NCBI RefSeq assembly: GCF_030816915.1
Contig: NZ_JAUSYN010000002.1
Coordinates: 3,423,501 to 3,487,500 of the forward strand
DNA from: Streptomyces sp. B3I8
GTDB taxonomy: Bacteria > Actinomycetota > Actinomycetes > Streptomycetales > Streptomycetaceae
DNA length: 64,000 nt
Reading direction: 5' to 3'
Under the pieces are notes generated by a model. The model did not search any database and was not told the origin of the DNA. It worked only from the letters and a program-made list of their open reading frames with translations. Positions 18,190 through 26,442 of this stretch are shown piece after piece. Each line of letters starts with the position of its first letter. Position 1 is the first letter of the stretch. The position numbers and the translations under genes were made by a program.

Positions 18190-19254
18190 CTACTGCGGGT
18201 ACTCAGGGTCGACCCCTGAGAAAGGACTACGAGTGGGCCGGATCGGCCCGGTCGACCGGAACGGACCAGACGGCCCGGTCGACCGGAGCGACCCAGTCGG
18301 CCCGGTCGACCGGAGCGGTCGGACCCGCCGGGTTCCCTCGACCCGGGCCACCGGGGCGTCGACGAGGTTGCGGTCGATGAGCAGGGTGCGGCCGCCGTGC
18401 CGCTCGCGGACGTTCCCCGCGTACTGGTGGATCCGCCGCCCGCGCCACGCGCTCCGCCGCAGCGCCGGTTCCCCGTACAGCCGGGGCGCGCCGCGCCAGC
18501 GGGCGAACCACATCACGGCGGGCAGGTCCTCGACTCCCGCCCGGCGGGCGCCCTCGATGTGCCGTACGCCCGTGTCGGCACTGCTGTAGAAACCCGGCAG
18601 GTACCCGCTGTTGCCCACCTCGCGGTCCCAGGCGCGGACGAAGGAGAGCACACGCCGGGCGCAGGACTTCTTCCGACGGTCGTACGACTCGACGTCCAGG
18701 TAGAGCGCGCTGCCGGTCAGCAGGCCGAGGGCGTGCGCCCGGCGCACGGCGTCGCGCCCCTCGGCCGTGCCCTGCCGCGCGGGGTGCCGTCCGATCGCCA
18801 CGTGCCGTTTGACGCCGCTGCTCACGCAGGGCGCCTGCGAGCCGGCGTACACCGGCAGCAGGCGCCAGCCCATGCGGTCCACCGCGCGCACCCAGCCGGG
18901 GGTGAGCCGGGGCTGGGGGCAGGCGCGGCCCCGGCCTCCGAAGTAGATGCCGAGGGCCCGGTAACGGGAGGTGCGCCAGCGGGTGAGCGTGCCGGTGGAG
19001 GGGGCGCCGCAGGTGTCCATGCCCCAGCCGCGGAAGGTGACGGTGCGGGCGGCAGCGGGAGCAGGGACGGAAGAAGGGACGAGGACGGAGGCGGGCACCG
19101 AGGCAGGGACGAGGGAGGAGGCGGGGGTCCCCGGCACCCCGGCCCCGCACAGGAGTGCCCATACGACGCAGACCCCGACGAGCCCGGTCCACCCCCTCCG
19201 GAATTCCCCCCCACGGAATCCGCTCCCGCATTCCCTCCGCCACCGCGCCCACAC
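18190..19254 (-). CDS. Secreted DUF1906 glycoside-hydrolase-like protein
   Basis: About 354 residues. After a basic start, GLVGVCVVWALLCGAG forms a signal peptide, followed by a Val/Pro/Ser/Ala linker. The DUF1906 (Rv2525c-like, TIM-barrel) domain follows: FRGWGMDTCGAPSTGTLTRW, YRALGIYFGGRGRACPQ, MGWRLLPVYAGSQAPC, ALYLDVESYDRR and IHQYAGNVRERHGG. The likely acidic active residues are the D and E of YLDVES. The family is thought to act on cell-wall glycans; activity is unproven. The C-terminus is a 9-residue repeat (RSTGPTGSL, RSTGPSGPF, RSTGPIRPT) from a 27-bp DNA repeat. GTG 19254 is one of several possible starts (ATG 19329 and 19374 are alternatives). Confidence 0.8.
   Translation of the reverse strand: MWARWRRECGSGFRGGEFRRGWTGLVGVCVVWALLCGAGVPGTPASSLVPASVPASVLVPSSVPAPAAARTVTFRGWGMDTCGAPSTGTLTRWRTSRYRALGIYFGGRGRACPQPRLTPGWVRAVDRMGWRLLPVYAGSQAPCVSSGVKRHVAIGRHPARQGTAEGRDAVRRAHALGLLTGSALYLDVESYDRRKKSCARRVLSFVRAWDREVGNSGYLPGFYSSADTGVRHIEGARRAGVEDLPAVMWFARWRGAPRLYGEPALRRSAWRGRRIHQYAGNVRERHGGRTLLIDRNLVDAPVARVEGTRRVRPLRSTGPTGSLRSTGPSGPFRSTGPIRPTRSPFSGVDPEYPQ
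18245..18314. repeat. Three 27-bp direct repeats in the DUF1906 3' end
   Basis: The 16-bp core GGCCCGGTCGACCGGA recurs identically at 18245, 18272 and 18299. Period 27 keeps the reading frame and adds 9 residues per copy. Confidence 0.95.
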
Positions 19255-19597
19255 CCCGACCTCGCCGGGCACCCGTCCCCACGTCAGGTCCCGACCGCGT
19301 CCCCAGCCATCACACCCACGTTCGCGCATGGCCCGAGTGAACGTTTCCGCCCGCCTCCCGGCGGTCCGCCACACGCGGCGTTCAGCCGTCCGCCGTCAAA
19401 TCGGCCCCGATGTGGGGACCCGCTCCGCGCGTCGGCCGCGGCCCGGCGCCACCGCGGCGACACGTCCGCGCGACGCCACCGCGGCGAACGTCTGCGCGGC
19501 GGCACCGAAGGCACCGCCGCGCAGACGTGTCACAACCCATGAGGCGCACCCTGTACAGACCCTCGGGACCGGCCGGCGACCGTCGGCCCCGCACCGC

Positions 19598-19909
19598 TCA
19601 CCACAGAGGGGTGAAGTGGACGACCACGTTCTCGTTCCCCTGGTTGACGGTCGTGAACGCGGACCCGTTCACCTGGGAGGTGTTGCTCTGATTGGCGGCG
19701 CCGGCGCCGAGCGCCTGCTGTTGTGTGGTCGCCGAGTTGCCGTCGTTGTCGAGGCCGGTCCCGCTGCCGCTGACGGTCGCCACGGCCGCGTTCGCTCCGT
19801 CGTCCGCGGCGGCGCCGTTGTCCGCGGTGGCGACGCCCGTGAGGAGGGCGGCGGCCAGCGGCAGGGCAGCGACGACGGCGAGGACGCGGGCGGTACGGAT
19901 GCTTGCCAT
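19598..19909 (-). CDS. Tiny Asn/Gln-rich secreted protein
   Basis: A 103-residue precursor with GGAGGAAGAAC before ATG 19909. The signal peptide is RVLAVVAALPLAAALLTGV, cleaved near ATADNG, leaving about 75 residues. The mature part has an Ala/Asp/Gly segment, then a polar run ATTQQQALGAGAANQSNT, SQVNGSAFTTVNQGNENV and the ending VVVHFTPLW. No Cys. The spacing of N/Q/G residues is reminiscent of amyloid-forming surface proteins (chaplins, curlins), but it has no chaplin domain. Likely a cell-surface or secreted protein; function unknown. Confidence 0.75.
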   Translation of the reverse strand: MASIRTARVLAVVAALPLAAALLTGVATADNGAAADDGANAAVATVSGSGTGLDNDGNSATTQQQALGAGAANQSNTSQVNGSAFTTVNQGNENVVVHFTPLW

Positions 19910-19954
19910 GTTCTTCCTCCAGAAACGGGAGTACGCACCGGCGAAGGCCGGACG

Positions 19955-19985
19955 CACATGAAGTACGGACACACATGAAGTACGG
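19955..19985. repeat. Direct repeat upstream of the small secreted protein
   Basis: cacatgaagtacgg occurs at 19955-19968 and 19972-19985, a 17-bp period, about 45 bp upstream of the start codon at 19909. This is a possible tandem activator site. Confidence 0.6.
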
Positions 19986-20351
19986 CTTTTCTCCGGGCAG
20001 TTGGCCGACCGCCTCGGAGCTCTGCACGACGTCGCGGCTCAAAGCTGCCCGACCGCATCGCGACGAACCATCCCGGAAGCCGTGATTCCCTCCGAAGCGT
20101 GAGGACCAGTCGACAAACCCCCGTCACGATCTTTCTCACACGACGCGCCCGGGCAGAAGAGCACGGCGATCCGCCCACCCCGCAGAGCCCACCAAGCCCT
20201 CCCAGGAGGCGAAAGGTTCCGCCGCAGGACCGGCAGCAGCACCCCCGGGACGGCCGCGCACGGCGGCGCATCGCCCGAACGGCCGCGGCGGAACCGCTCA
20301 GCGCCCGGAAATCCCCTTCCCTTTCTCGAACGCATGTACGAAAATCGATCC
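19986..20351. other. Divergent intergenic region, nothing definite
   Basis: 366 bases between the small secreted protein and the prim-pol gene. No start with an RBS or tRNA fold seen. It presumably holds both promoters. Confidence 0.4.
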
Positions 20352-21263
20352 ATGGCCACCATCGACCGGCAGGCCACCACCATGGCCCTGGCCCACGCAC
20401 TGTCCGCCGCCGAGCGCGGCCTGGCGGTGATCCCGCTGTCGCGCACGAAGCTGCCGGCCCTGCGCTCCCCGCACCGTGACCGCTCCGCCCCCGACCGCCC
20501 GGCCGGCCCGCCCTGCCACGGCGAGTGCGGCCGCTTCGGCCACGGCGTCTACGACGCCTCGACCGACCCGCGGCGCATCCGGGCGCTGTTCGCCGCCGCC
20601 CCCTGGGCCACCGGCTACGGCATCGCCTGCGGGCTGCCCCCGCACCATCTGATCGGCGTCGACCTGGACACCAAGTCCGGCACCGACTCCACCACCGCGC
20701 TGCGCGAACTGGCGCTGCGCCACCTGTTCACGATCCCGCCGACGGTGGTGATCGTCACCCCCAGCGGGGGCCGCCACCTGTGGCTGACCGGACCGCCGGA
20801 CGTCGCGGTCCCCAACTCCGCGAGCAGGCTGGCCCCCGGCATCGACATCCGGGGCGCCGGCGGCTATCTCGTCGGCCCCGGCTCCCGCACCGACCACGGC
20901 GTCTACGAGACGGCACCGGGCGCGGCCCACCTGTCGCCCGCCCCCTGCCCGTCCCCGCTGCTGCGCCTGTTGCTGCCACCGCCGCGTCCTCACCGTGCGG
21001 GCAGTCCGGGCACCGGATCACACCCGCCCGACGCGCACGCCCGCGCCCACCAGGGCGACGGCCTGATCCAGTTCGTCCTGACCGCCCACACCGGCCAGCG
21101 CAACACCCGCCTCTTCTGGGCCGCCTGCCGCGCCTACGAGAACGGCCTGGGCCCCGCCCTGACCGCCGCCCTGATCGACGCCGCCGTCCACACCGGCCTC
21201 ACCCTCCGGGAGGCCCGCTCCACAGTGGCCTCGGCGGCCCGCATGACGCCCCGCCGTACCTGA
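20352..21263 (+). CDS. Bifunctional DNA primase/polymerase N-terminal domain protein
   Basis: A 303-residue protein with an AEP/prim-pol domain at about residues 10-200. Visible motifs: ALSAAERGLAVIPLSRTK at the start, metal-binding DxD in LIGVDLDTKSGTD, sGGRH in VTPSGGRHLWLTGP and the third motif in GIDIRGAGGYLVGPGS. The C-terminal helical part is LIQFVLTAHTGQRN with RNTRLFWAACRAYENG. Prim-pol domains synthesise primers in phage and plasmid replication; free-standing chromosomal versions are common in Streptomyces and their role is unknown. No helicase domain follows, so this is not a full replication protein. Start at ATG 20352; an ATG 18 nt upstream is possible. Confidence 0.88.
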   Translation: MATIDRQATTMALAHALSAAERGLAVIPLSRTKLPALRSPHRDRSAPDRPAGPPCHGECGRFGHGVYDASTDPRRIRALFAAAPWATGYGIACGLPPHHLIGVDLDTKSGTDSTTALRELALRHLFTIPPTVVIVTPSGGRHLWLTGPPDVAVPNSASRLAPGIDIRGAGGYLVGPGSRTDHGVYETAPGAAHLSPAPCPSPLLRLLLPPPRPHRAGSPGTGSHPPDAHARAHQGDGLIQFVLTAHTGQRNTRLFWAACRAYENGLGPALTAALIDAAVHTGLTLREARSTVASAARMTPRRT

Positions 21264-21322
21264 CTCGTCCACCTGACCGACCGGCCCGCCGCCCCCGCAC
21301 ACGGCCCGCGCGGCCCATGGAA

Positions 21323-22015
21323 TCAATCCCGCACCCGCAAGAGCCCCATGACCGCCTCCTCCGACCAGTGACCCGCCACGCCCGGACAGGACGCGAGGTA
21401 CGAGACGACCGCCCCCGCGTCCCACACCCCGGCCGAGAGCAGCCCCTTCGCCAGGTGGCGCAAGTACGCGGCCGAAGGCGGATTCCACCGGACATCGTCC
21501 CCTCCCCAGGGGGCGGTGAAGGTCAGCACCGGCGTCCCGTCCACCTGACCGGCGCACACCAGCGTCTCGTAACGTCCCTCGCCGAGGGCCGCCGTCCCCC
21601 GGGTCAGCACCTCGGTGAGATCGATCTCCGCGCCCGGCTCCCGGTACATCTCCTGCGCCGCGATGTCCGCGAACTGCTCCGCCGTCACCAGATGCGCCCT
21701 GGCCCACACCCGCCCGCCGGCGCGCGGATCGTAGAACGCCCTCCCGCCGCCCCACACCGGCGACTCGGTCGCGAAGTACAGGGCGCCGCCCAGTTCGACC
21801 GCCACCGAACGGACCGGCATCCGTGGATCCCGACACCCCGGACAGACCCTCGCCGCCCCGACCGGCCGCCCACCCCGGATGTAGCACGCGAGACGGTCCA
21901 CATGCGTGTTGGAGCCGTACGCCGTGTACCAGACACGCTCGGGGCGGAGATCACCGGGAAGCGTCGAGTCGATCTTCTGCAACACGTTCACGCGTAGATG
22001 CTCGCCTGTTCCCAC
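21323..22015 (-). CDS. Gamma-glutamylcyclotransferase-fold protein
   Basis: A 230-residue protein. The segment VWYTAYGSNTHVDRLACYI has the YGSN signature of the GGCT/BtrG fold, followed by CPGCRDPRMPVRSVAVELGG, LYFATESPVWGGGRAFYDP and HLVTAEQFADIAAQEMYREP. Homologues are often mislabelled histone deacetylase in Streptomyces annotations; no deacetylase motif is present. Such enzymes cyclise gamma-glutamyl groups with release of an amine; the substrate here is unknown. Convergent with the prim-pol gene. Confidence 0.75.
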   Translation of the reverse strand: MGTGEHLRVNVLQKIDSTLPGDLRPERVWYTAYGSNTHVDRLACYIRGGRPVGAARVCPGCRDPRMPVRSVAVELGGALYFATESPVWGGGRAFYDPRAGGRVWARAHLVTAEQFADIAAQEMYREPGAEIDLTEVLTRGTAALGEGRYETLVCAGQVDGTPVLTFTAPWGGDDVRWNPPSAAYLRHLAKGLLSAGVWDAGAVVSYLASCPGVAGHWSEEAVMGLLRVRD

Positions 22016-22187
22016 CCCGTCCGTGCCCGAAGTGACGGTGCGCAGGAGAGAACGAGCGCCGGGGTAGACGGTGGTTTGAGGCAGTAGTGAAAGGTGCGCA
22101 CCGGTTGGGTCATTGAAGTGCAGCTTTGCCGAACAAGGCAGAAAATCGCCCTGTATGCGCCGGGTTTCCGGCGCTCACACTCGAGAA

Positions 22188-22655
22188 ATGGCGGTTCCCG
22201 AAGGCATCAGCCGACCTCAGTGTCTGTTGTGTTCTGCAAGCGGGCCCGACGTTCGTGAACGAGGCCGCTTGGTACCCCTGTCGGCCGATCTCTGCGACGA
22301 GTGCTGGAATCGGGTCGCCAACGAGTTGGCCACGGCAGAGGGAGCCATCGCGGCCCAGGAGCCCACACCGGGCCCGGACGACGTGGAATGGATCGAACCC
22401 CGTACGTGCCGACGCTGTCACGCCGCCGTGCGCTGCTACCCGACCAACTACGACCGTTGGGTGGAACTGGCTCCCTTCGAACTGCCGGCGAAACAGGTGC
22501 CGCCGAAGCATCGTTGGCGCCTGGTGAGCCGGACCGCCGCACACAGCATGACCGAAGTCGTGAGGGTGGCGGTACGGGTCGGCGCGATCGACCCGACCCC
22601 CGGAGAGCCCGTGGTGCCCGCCCATGAGTACCTGTGCACGAGGCAGAACCCCTGA
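22188..22655 (+). CDS. DUF6083-like small zinc-ribbon protein
   Basis: A 155-residue protein with three possible Cys pairs: CLLCSASG, LCDECWNRV and the C-terminal CRRCHAAVRCYPTNYDRWVE, followed by LAPFELPAKQVPPKHRWRLV. The last region matches DUF6083 as I remember it. Probably binds zinc; function unknown. The start is uncertain: ATG 22188 has only a weak GAG upstream, and an ATG at 22113 would add 25 residues. Confidence 0.65.
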   Translation: MAVPEGISRPQCLLCSASGPDVRERGRLVPLSADLCDECWNRVANELATAEGAIAAQEPTPGPDDVEWIEPRTCRRCHAAVRCYPTNYDRWVELAPFELPAKQVPPKHRWRLVSRTAAHSMTEVVRVAVRVGAIDPTPGEPVVPAHEYLCTRQNP

Positions 22656-22730
22656 TGCCGCGCCCCGACCGTGCCCGATCGAGCGGGAGACCGCGGGGAA
22701 CACCGGGCAGTCACGGGCACCGGACACGTG

Positions 22731-22767
22731 AGCGGCCCCCGACCATCAACCCTGGTCAGGGGCCGTT
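22731..22767 (-). terminator. Terminator of tRNA-Ser(UGA)
   Basis: cggccccc...gacc pairs with ggtc...aggggccg, a long stem with one bulge, 17 nt past the tRNA 3' end on the reverse strand. Confidence 0.7.
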
Positions 22768-22783
22768 CTCACTGCTCAGCACG

Positions 22784-22870
22784 CGGAGGCGGTGGGATTT
22801 GAACCCACGGTCGTGTTGCCACGACGACGGTTTTCAAGACCGTTCCCTTCGGCCGCTCGGGCACGCCTCC
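22784..22870 (-). tRNA. tRNA-Ser (anticodon UGA)
   Basis: An 87-nt class II tRNA: acceptor GGAGGCG/CGCCTCC with discriminator G, D-arm GTGCCCGAGCGGCC, anticodon stem ACGGT/ACCGT with loop CTTGAAA (anticodon TGA), variable arm CGTCGTGGCAACACGACC, T-arm GTGGGTTCAAATCCCAC. Confidence 0.97.
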
Positions 22871-22956
22871 TCCGCGCTGCCGCGAGGGCGACAGCGCGGG
22901 TACAGGTTACCGGCCCGCCGTCGGGCACGTTCGGGTGCCGTGGTGCGGGGGTGGGG

Positions 22957-24422
22957 TCAGCTGTCGCCGACCCGCTTGCCCAGGGTGAGGTCGACCGTGT
23001 GGGTCTTGCCGCCACGCTTGTAGGTCAGGGCGACCTTGTCCCCGGGACGGTGGGTCCAGATCTCCCCGATCAGGGTGGGGCCGCTGTCGATCACCCTGTC
23101 GTCGAGCTTGGAGATGACGTCGCCGGACTTGAGGCCCGCCTTGTCCGCCGGGCCGTTCGCGGTGACCGCGTCCGAGCCGTTGACGCCCTGGTCGGTGATC
23201 TTCGCGCCGCCCGTGCCGTCCTCCAGGGAGACCGACGCGCCGATCACCGGGTAGACCGGCTTGCCGGTCCTGATCAGCTCCTGGGCGACGTACTTGGCCT
23301 GGTTGATGGGGATGGCGAAGCCCAGGCCGATCGAGCCCGCCTGGCCCGAGCCGCCGCCCAGACCCCCGCTGCTCGACGACTGGATCGCGGAGTTGATCCC
23401 GATGACCGCGCCCCGCGCGTCCAGCAGCGGGCCGCCGGAGTTGCCCGGGTTGATCGACGCGTCCGTCTGCAGCGCGCTCATGTACGAGGTGCTGCTGCCC
23501 GACTGGCCGTCGCTCGAGGCCACCGGGCGGTTCTTGGCGCTGATGATGCCCGTCGTCACCGTGTTCGAGAGGCCGAAGGGCGCGCCGATCGCGATGGTCG
23601 AGTCGCCGATCGCCACCTTGTCGGAGTCGCCCAGCGTGAGCGGCTTGAGGTTGGACGGGGCGTTCTTGAGCTTGATGACGGCGACGTCGTAGCCCTGCGC
23701 GTGGCCGACGACCTCGGCGTCGTACTTCTTGCCGTCGGGGAAGGTGGCCGACAGCTTGCCGCCCTCGACCGCCTCCGCCACCACGTGGTTGTTGGTGACG
23801 ATGTGGCCTTCCTTGTCGAAGACGAAGCCCGTACCGGTGCCGCCTTCGCCGTTGCTGCCCTCGGCCTCGATGGTCACCGTGCTGGGCAGCGCGCGGGCCG
23901 CCACCCCGGCCACCGAGCCGGCGGCGCGCTTGACGTCGCCGCCGCTCTGGGAGGCGGAGACGGTGGTGGAGCCGGAGGAGTCGTTGTCCTTGGCGAGCGT
24001 GTAGCCGAGGGGCCGCCGCCGAGGCCGCCCGCGACCAGCGCGGCGACGAGGACCGCGGCGACCAGGCCACCGCGGCCGGACTTCGGCTTCGGCGTCGGCT
24101 GGTAGCCGGAGCCCCAGCCGCCGCCCTGGCCGTCATCGCCGCCGTAACCCGGCGTGCCGGGGGGCGGGGGCGGCCAGCCGGCGTCGACGGGGGACGAGGC
24201 GGTGGCCTGGGCGCCGGGCGCCTGTCCGTAGGGGTCGGCGGGGCGGCCCGGCGCACCGGCCGGCTGACCGGGGGCCTGGGCCTGCGGCGGTTCCCCGTAG
24301 CCATGACCGGAGGCCGTCGGCCCTGGCGGCGTGCCCGGACCGGAGGCAGCGGGAGCGTCCACCGGCACGGGAGGTGCTGACGGGGCCGGGGGTACCGTGG
24401 TGCCCTCGTTCTCGGTGCTCAC
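22957..24422 (-). pseudogene. HtrA-like trypsin/PDZ serine protease with one frameshift
   Basis: GTG 24422 with RBS GAGGAGAGAAGCT begins a Pro/Ala-rich cytosolic leader (VSTENEGTTVPPAPSAPP) and a membrane anchor (GGLVAAVLVAALVAGGLGGG). At the run of four Gs at 24009-24012 the frame is lost; the expected continuation LGYTLAKDNDSSGSTTVSAS is in another frame. From there the protease is complete: His in HIVTNNHVVAE, Asp in YDVAVIKLK, Ser in DASINPGNSGGPLLD, then a PDZ domain (GPADKAGLKSGDVISKLDD). These proteases handle misfolded exported proteins. One missing base in a GC homopolymer explains the break, so it may be a sequencing error or a real mutation. If real, only a cytosolic fragment from an internal start could be made. 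Confidence 0.8.
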
Positions 24423-24721
24423 AGCTTCTCTCCTCGATCCACGGCTGTTGTTCTCGGTCGTACTTCGGCCACGCTCGTCCCACGCTCGCCGAACGGTCCG
24501 GCGCGATGCAGCTGTGCAGGTGCTTGTATGCCGCCAGCTTTTCCCATGGACCGTCAGGGCACCATAAGCGGTACCTGTGGGTCTGCCCCACGGCCAACCC
24601 TTATATAAGACCAGTAAGACTAAACGGACTCCCGACCCCGCACCGCCCCCGCGGGCTGCGCGATCCGCCGGGCAGGACGCACGATCCGACACGTACCCCG
24701 CACCGGTGGCACCATGACGCG
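24423..24721. promoter_or_regulatory. Divergent promoter region with AT-rich island
   Basis: 299 bases. ttatataagaccagtaag at 24600-24617 is strikingly AT-rich for this genome and probably contains a -10 element for the protease gene on the reverse strand. Confidence 0.5.
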
Positions 24722-25543
24722 ATGACCCACGCACGCCGGCACCCGATCCAGGTCGTCGCCCACCGCGGAGCCTCCGAGGAGGCGCCGGAACACACCCTCG
24801 CGGCCTACCGCAAAGCCATCGAGGACGGAGCCGACGCCCTCGAGTGCGACGTGCGGCTGACCGCCGACGGCCATCTCGTCTGCGTCCACGACCGTCGCGT
24901 CAACCGTACGTCCAACGGGCGCGGTGCCGTCTCCGCCCTGGAGCTCGCCGAGCTCGCCGCCCTTGACTTCGGCTCCTGGCACCGCCACGACGAGACCCCG
25001 GACGAGGCTCCCGACTGGGAGCACCGGCCCGAGGACCGGGGGGACACCTCCGTCCTCACCCTCGAGCGGCTGCTGACCCTGGTCGCCGACGCCGGGCGCC
25101 GGGTGGAGCTCGCCGTCGAGACCAAGCACCCGACCCGCTGGGCCGGTCAGGTCGAGGAGCGGCTGCTGCTCCTGCTGAAGCGGTTCGGGCTGGACGCGCC
25201 CGCCTCGCCCGAGGAGTCCGCGGTGCGGGTGATGAGCTTCTCGGCGCGGTCGCTGCACCGCGTACGGGCCGCCTCACCGATGCTTCCGACCGTCTTCCTC
25301 ACGCAGTTCGTGACGCCCCGGATGCGGGACGGACGGCTGCCCGAGGGGGTCCGGATCGCGGGCCCCTCGATCCGGATCGTACGCAATCACCCGGCGACCG
25401 TCCGGCGCCTCAAGGAGGCCGGGCACCAGGTGCACGTGTGGACCGTGAACTCGGCCGAGGACGTCCGCCGCTGCGTCGACCTGGGCGTCGACGCCATCAT
25501 CACCAACCGTCCGCGGGCCGTACGGGAACTGCTGGACCGCTGA
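24722..25543 (+). CDS. Glycerophosphodiester phosphodiesterase
   Basis: A 273-residue GDPD-family TIM-barrel enzyme. Catalytic motifs: VVAHRGASEEAPEHTLAAY (His, Arg, Glu), DALECDVRLTADGHLVCVHD (Glu, Asp, His) and LAVETKHPT. The ending HVWTVNSAEDVRRCVDLGVD with AIITNRP is diagnostic. It hydrolyses glycerophosphodiesters to glycerol-3-phosphate and an alcohol. No signal peptide, so cytosolic (UgpQ-like). Transcribed away from the protease gene. Confidence 0.93.
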   Translation: MTHARRHPIQVVAHRGASEEAPEHTLAAYRKAIEDGADALECDVRLTADGHLVCVHDRRVNRTSNGRGAVSALELAELAALDFGSWHRHDETPDEAPDWEHRPEDRGDTSVLTLERLLTLVADAGRRVELAVETKHPTRWAGQVEERLLLLLKRFGLDAPASPEESAVRVMSFSARSLHRVRAASPMLPTVFLTQFVTPRMRDGRLPEGVRIAGPSIRIVRNHPATVRRLKEAGHQVHVWTVNSAEDVRRCVDLGVDAIITNRPRAVRELLDR

Positions 25544-25728
25544 GCCGCGGGCGGCGCCGCTGCCCTCCGCTCCTTGGGCGGGCGCCCCGGTCTGTCACGG
25601 GGAGTGCACCGGCGCGTTCGGTCCGTGTCCGGCCACGAAGAGTGACCCGTCGCACGTCGGCCGGTCGGTTTCCGGCCCATTGCGGTGGGGCATCCACTCC
25701 GTGGCGTGGGGTGAAGGAGGTCTCGGGG

Positions 25729-26235
25729 GTGGCGTTGGTGGTGGCACAGGAGGTGCCCGCGTCGTCGAGCATGGCCGTACCCCATGGCCCTGCGGGCGTG
25801 GGGCAGGCAAGGCATCGGATGCGGGCGCAGTTGCGCCGCGGGGGCGTATCGGAAACGGTCATCGACGATGCCGTACTGATCCTTTCCGAACTTCTCAGCA
25901 ACGCCTGCCGGCACGGCAGACCCCTCGGCGACGCCCTCGCCGGGGACGGTGACGTGCGGGCCGCGTGGCGCGTCGACCCCCCGGGGCGGCTCACGGTCGA
26001 GGTGACGGACGGCGGCGGTCCGACGCGGCCGGTTCCGGCCACGCCGTCGGTCACCGCGCGTGGCGGACGTGGTCTGAACATCATCACGGCGCTGGCCCAC
26101 GACTGGGGCGTACGGGACGAAGCGCACGGTGAGGTCACCGTCTGGGTCGTCGTGCGGGACGACGTCGATGCCGCGCGCCGCCGTGAGGACTTCGCCGCGC
26201 GGGTCGCGGTGTCCTCGGTCCCTCGGGCGTCGTAG
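25729..26235 (+). CDS. ATP-binding regulatory protein, RsbW/anti-sigma-like
   Basis: A 168-residue GHKL ATPase-domain protein: N-box ILSELLSNACRHGRPLG, G1 in VEVTDGGGPTRP, G2 in ARGGRGLNIITALAHDWGV, and the terminal strand GEVTVWVVVRD. Streptomyces has dozens of such stand-alone proteins, presumed to phosphorylate STAS anti-anti-sigma partners or control SpoIIE-type phosphatases. No partner adjoins; a SpoIIE phosphatase lies 3.7 kb away. GTG 25729 has GAAGGAGG 8 nt upstream, the best start in the frame. Confidence 0.85.
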   Translation: MALVVAQEVPASSSMAVPHGPAGVGQARHRMRAQLRRGGVSETVIDDAVLILSELLSNACRHGRPLGDALAGDGDVRAAWRVDPPGRLTVEVTDGGGPTRPVPATPSVTARGGRGLNIITALAHDWGVRDEAHGEVTVWVVVRDDVDAARRREDFAARVAVSSVPRAS

Positions 26236-26358
26236 GCGACGAAGCGACGGCCCGCGGTCGGGGGCTCGTGGCCGGTCGCTCGGTCGTGGTCCGTGCCGGT
26301 GCCGGCGGCCGTGCCGGTGTCGGCGGCCGTGCCGAACGTCGTGTGCCACGCTTCCCCT

Positions 26359-26367
26359 TTGTCCACA
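26359..26367 (+). promoter_or_regulatory. DnaA box TTGTCCACA
   Basis: An exact match to the Streptomyces DnaA-box consensus, 76 bp upstream of the SEC-C gene. Confidence 0.6.
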
Positions 26368-26442
26368 GGTTCCCTTCGCCGCCCGTGCGAGCGGCTAGGC
26401 TCGCGCCCGTACGAGACGAGCCGTGACCGGGAGACACCGACG

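Noticed and set aside
20352..22870. An integrative element between the prim-pol gene and tRNA-Ser
   Set aside because: No integrase, excisionase, transfer gene or duplicated tRNA end was seen.
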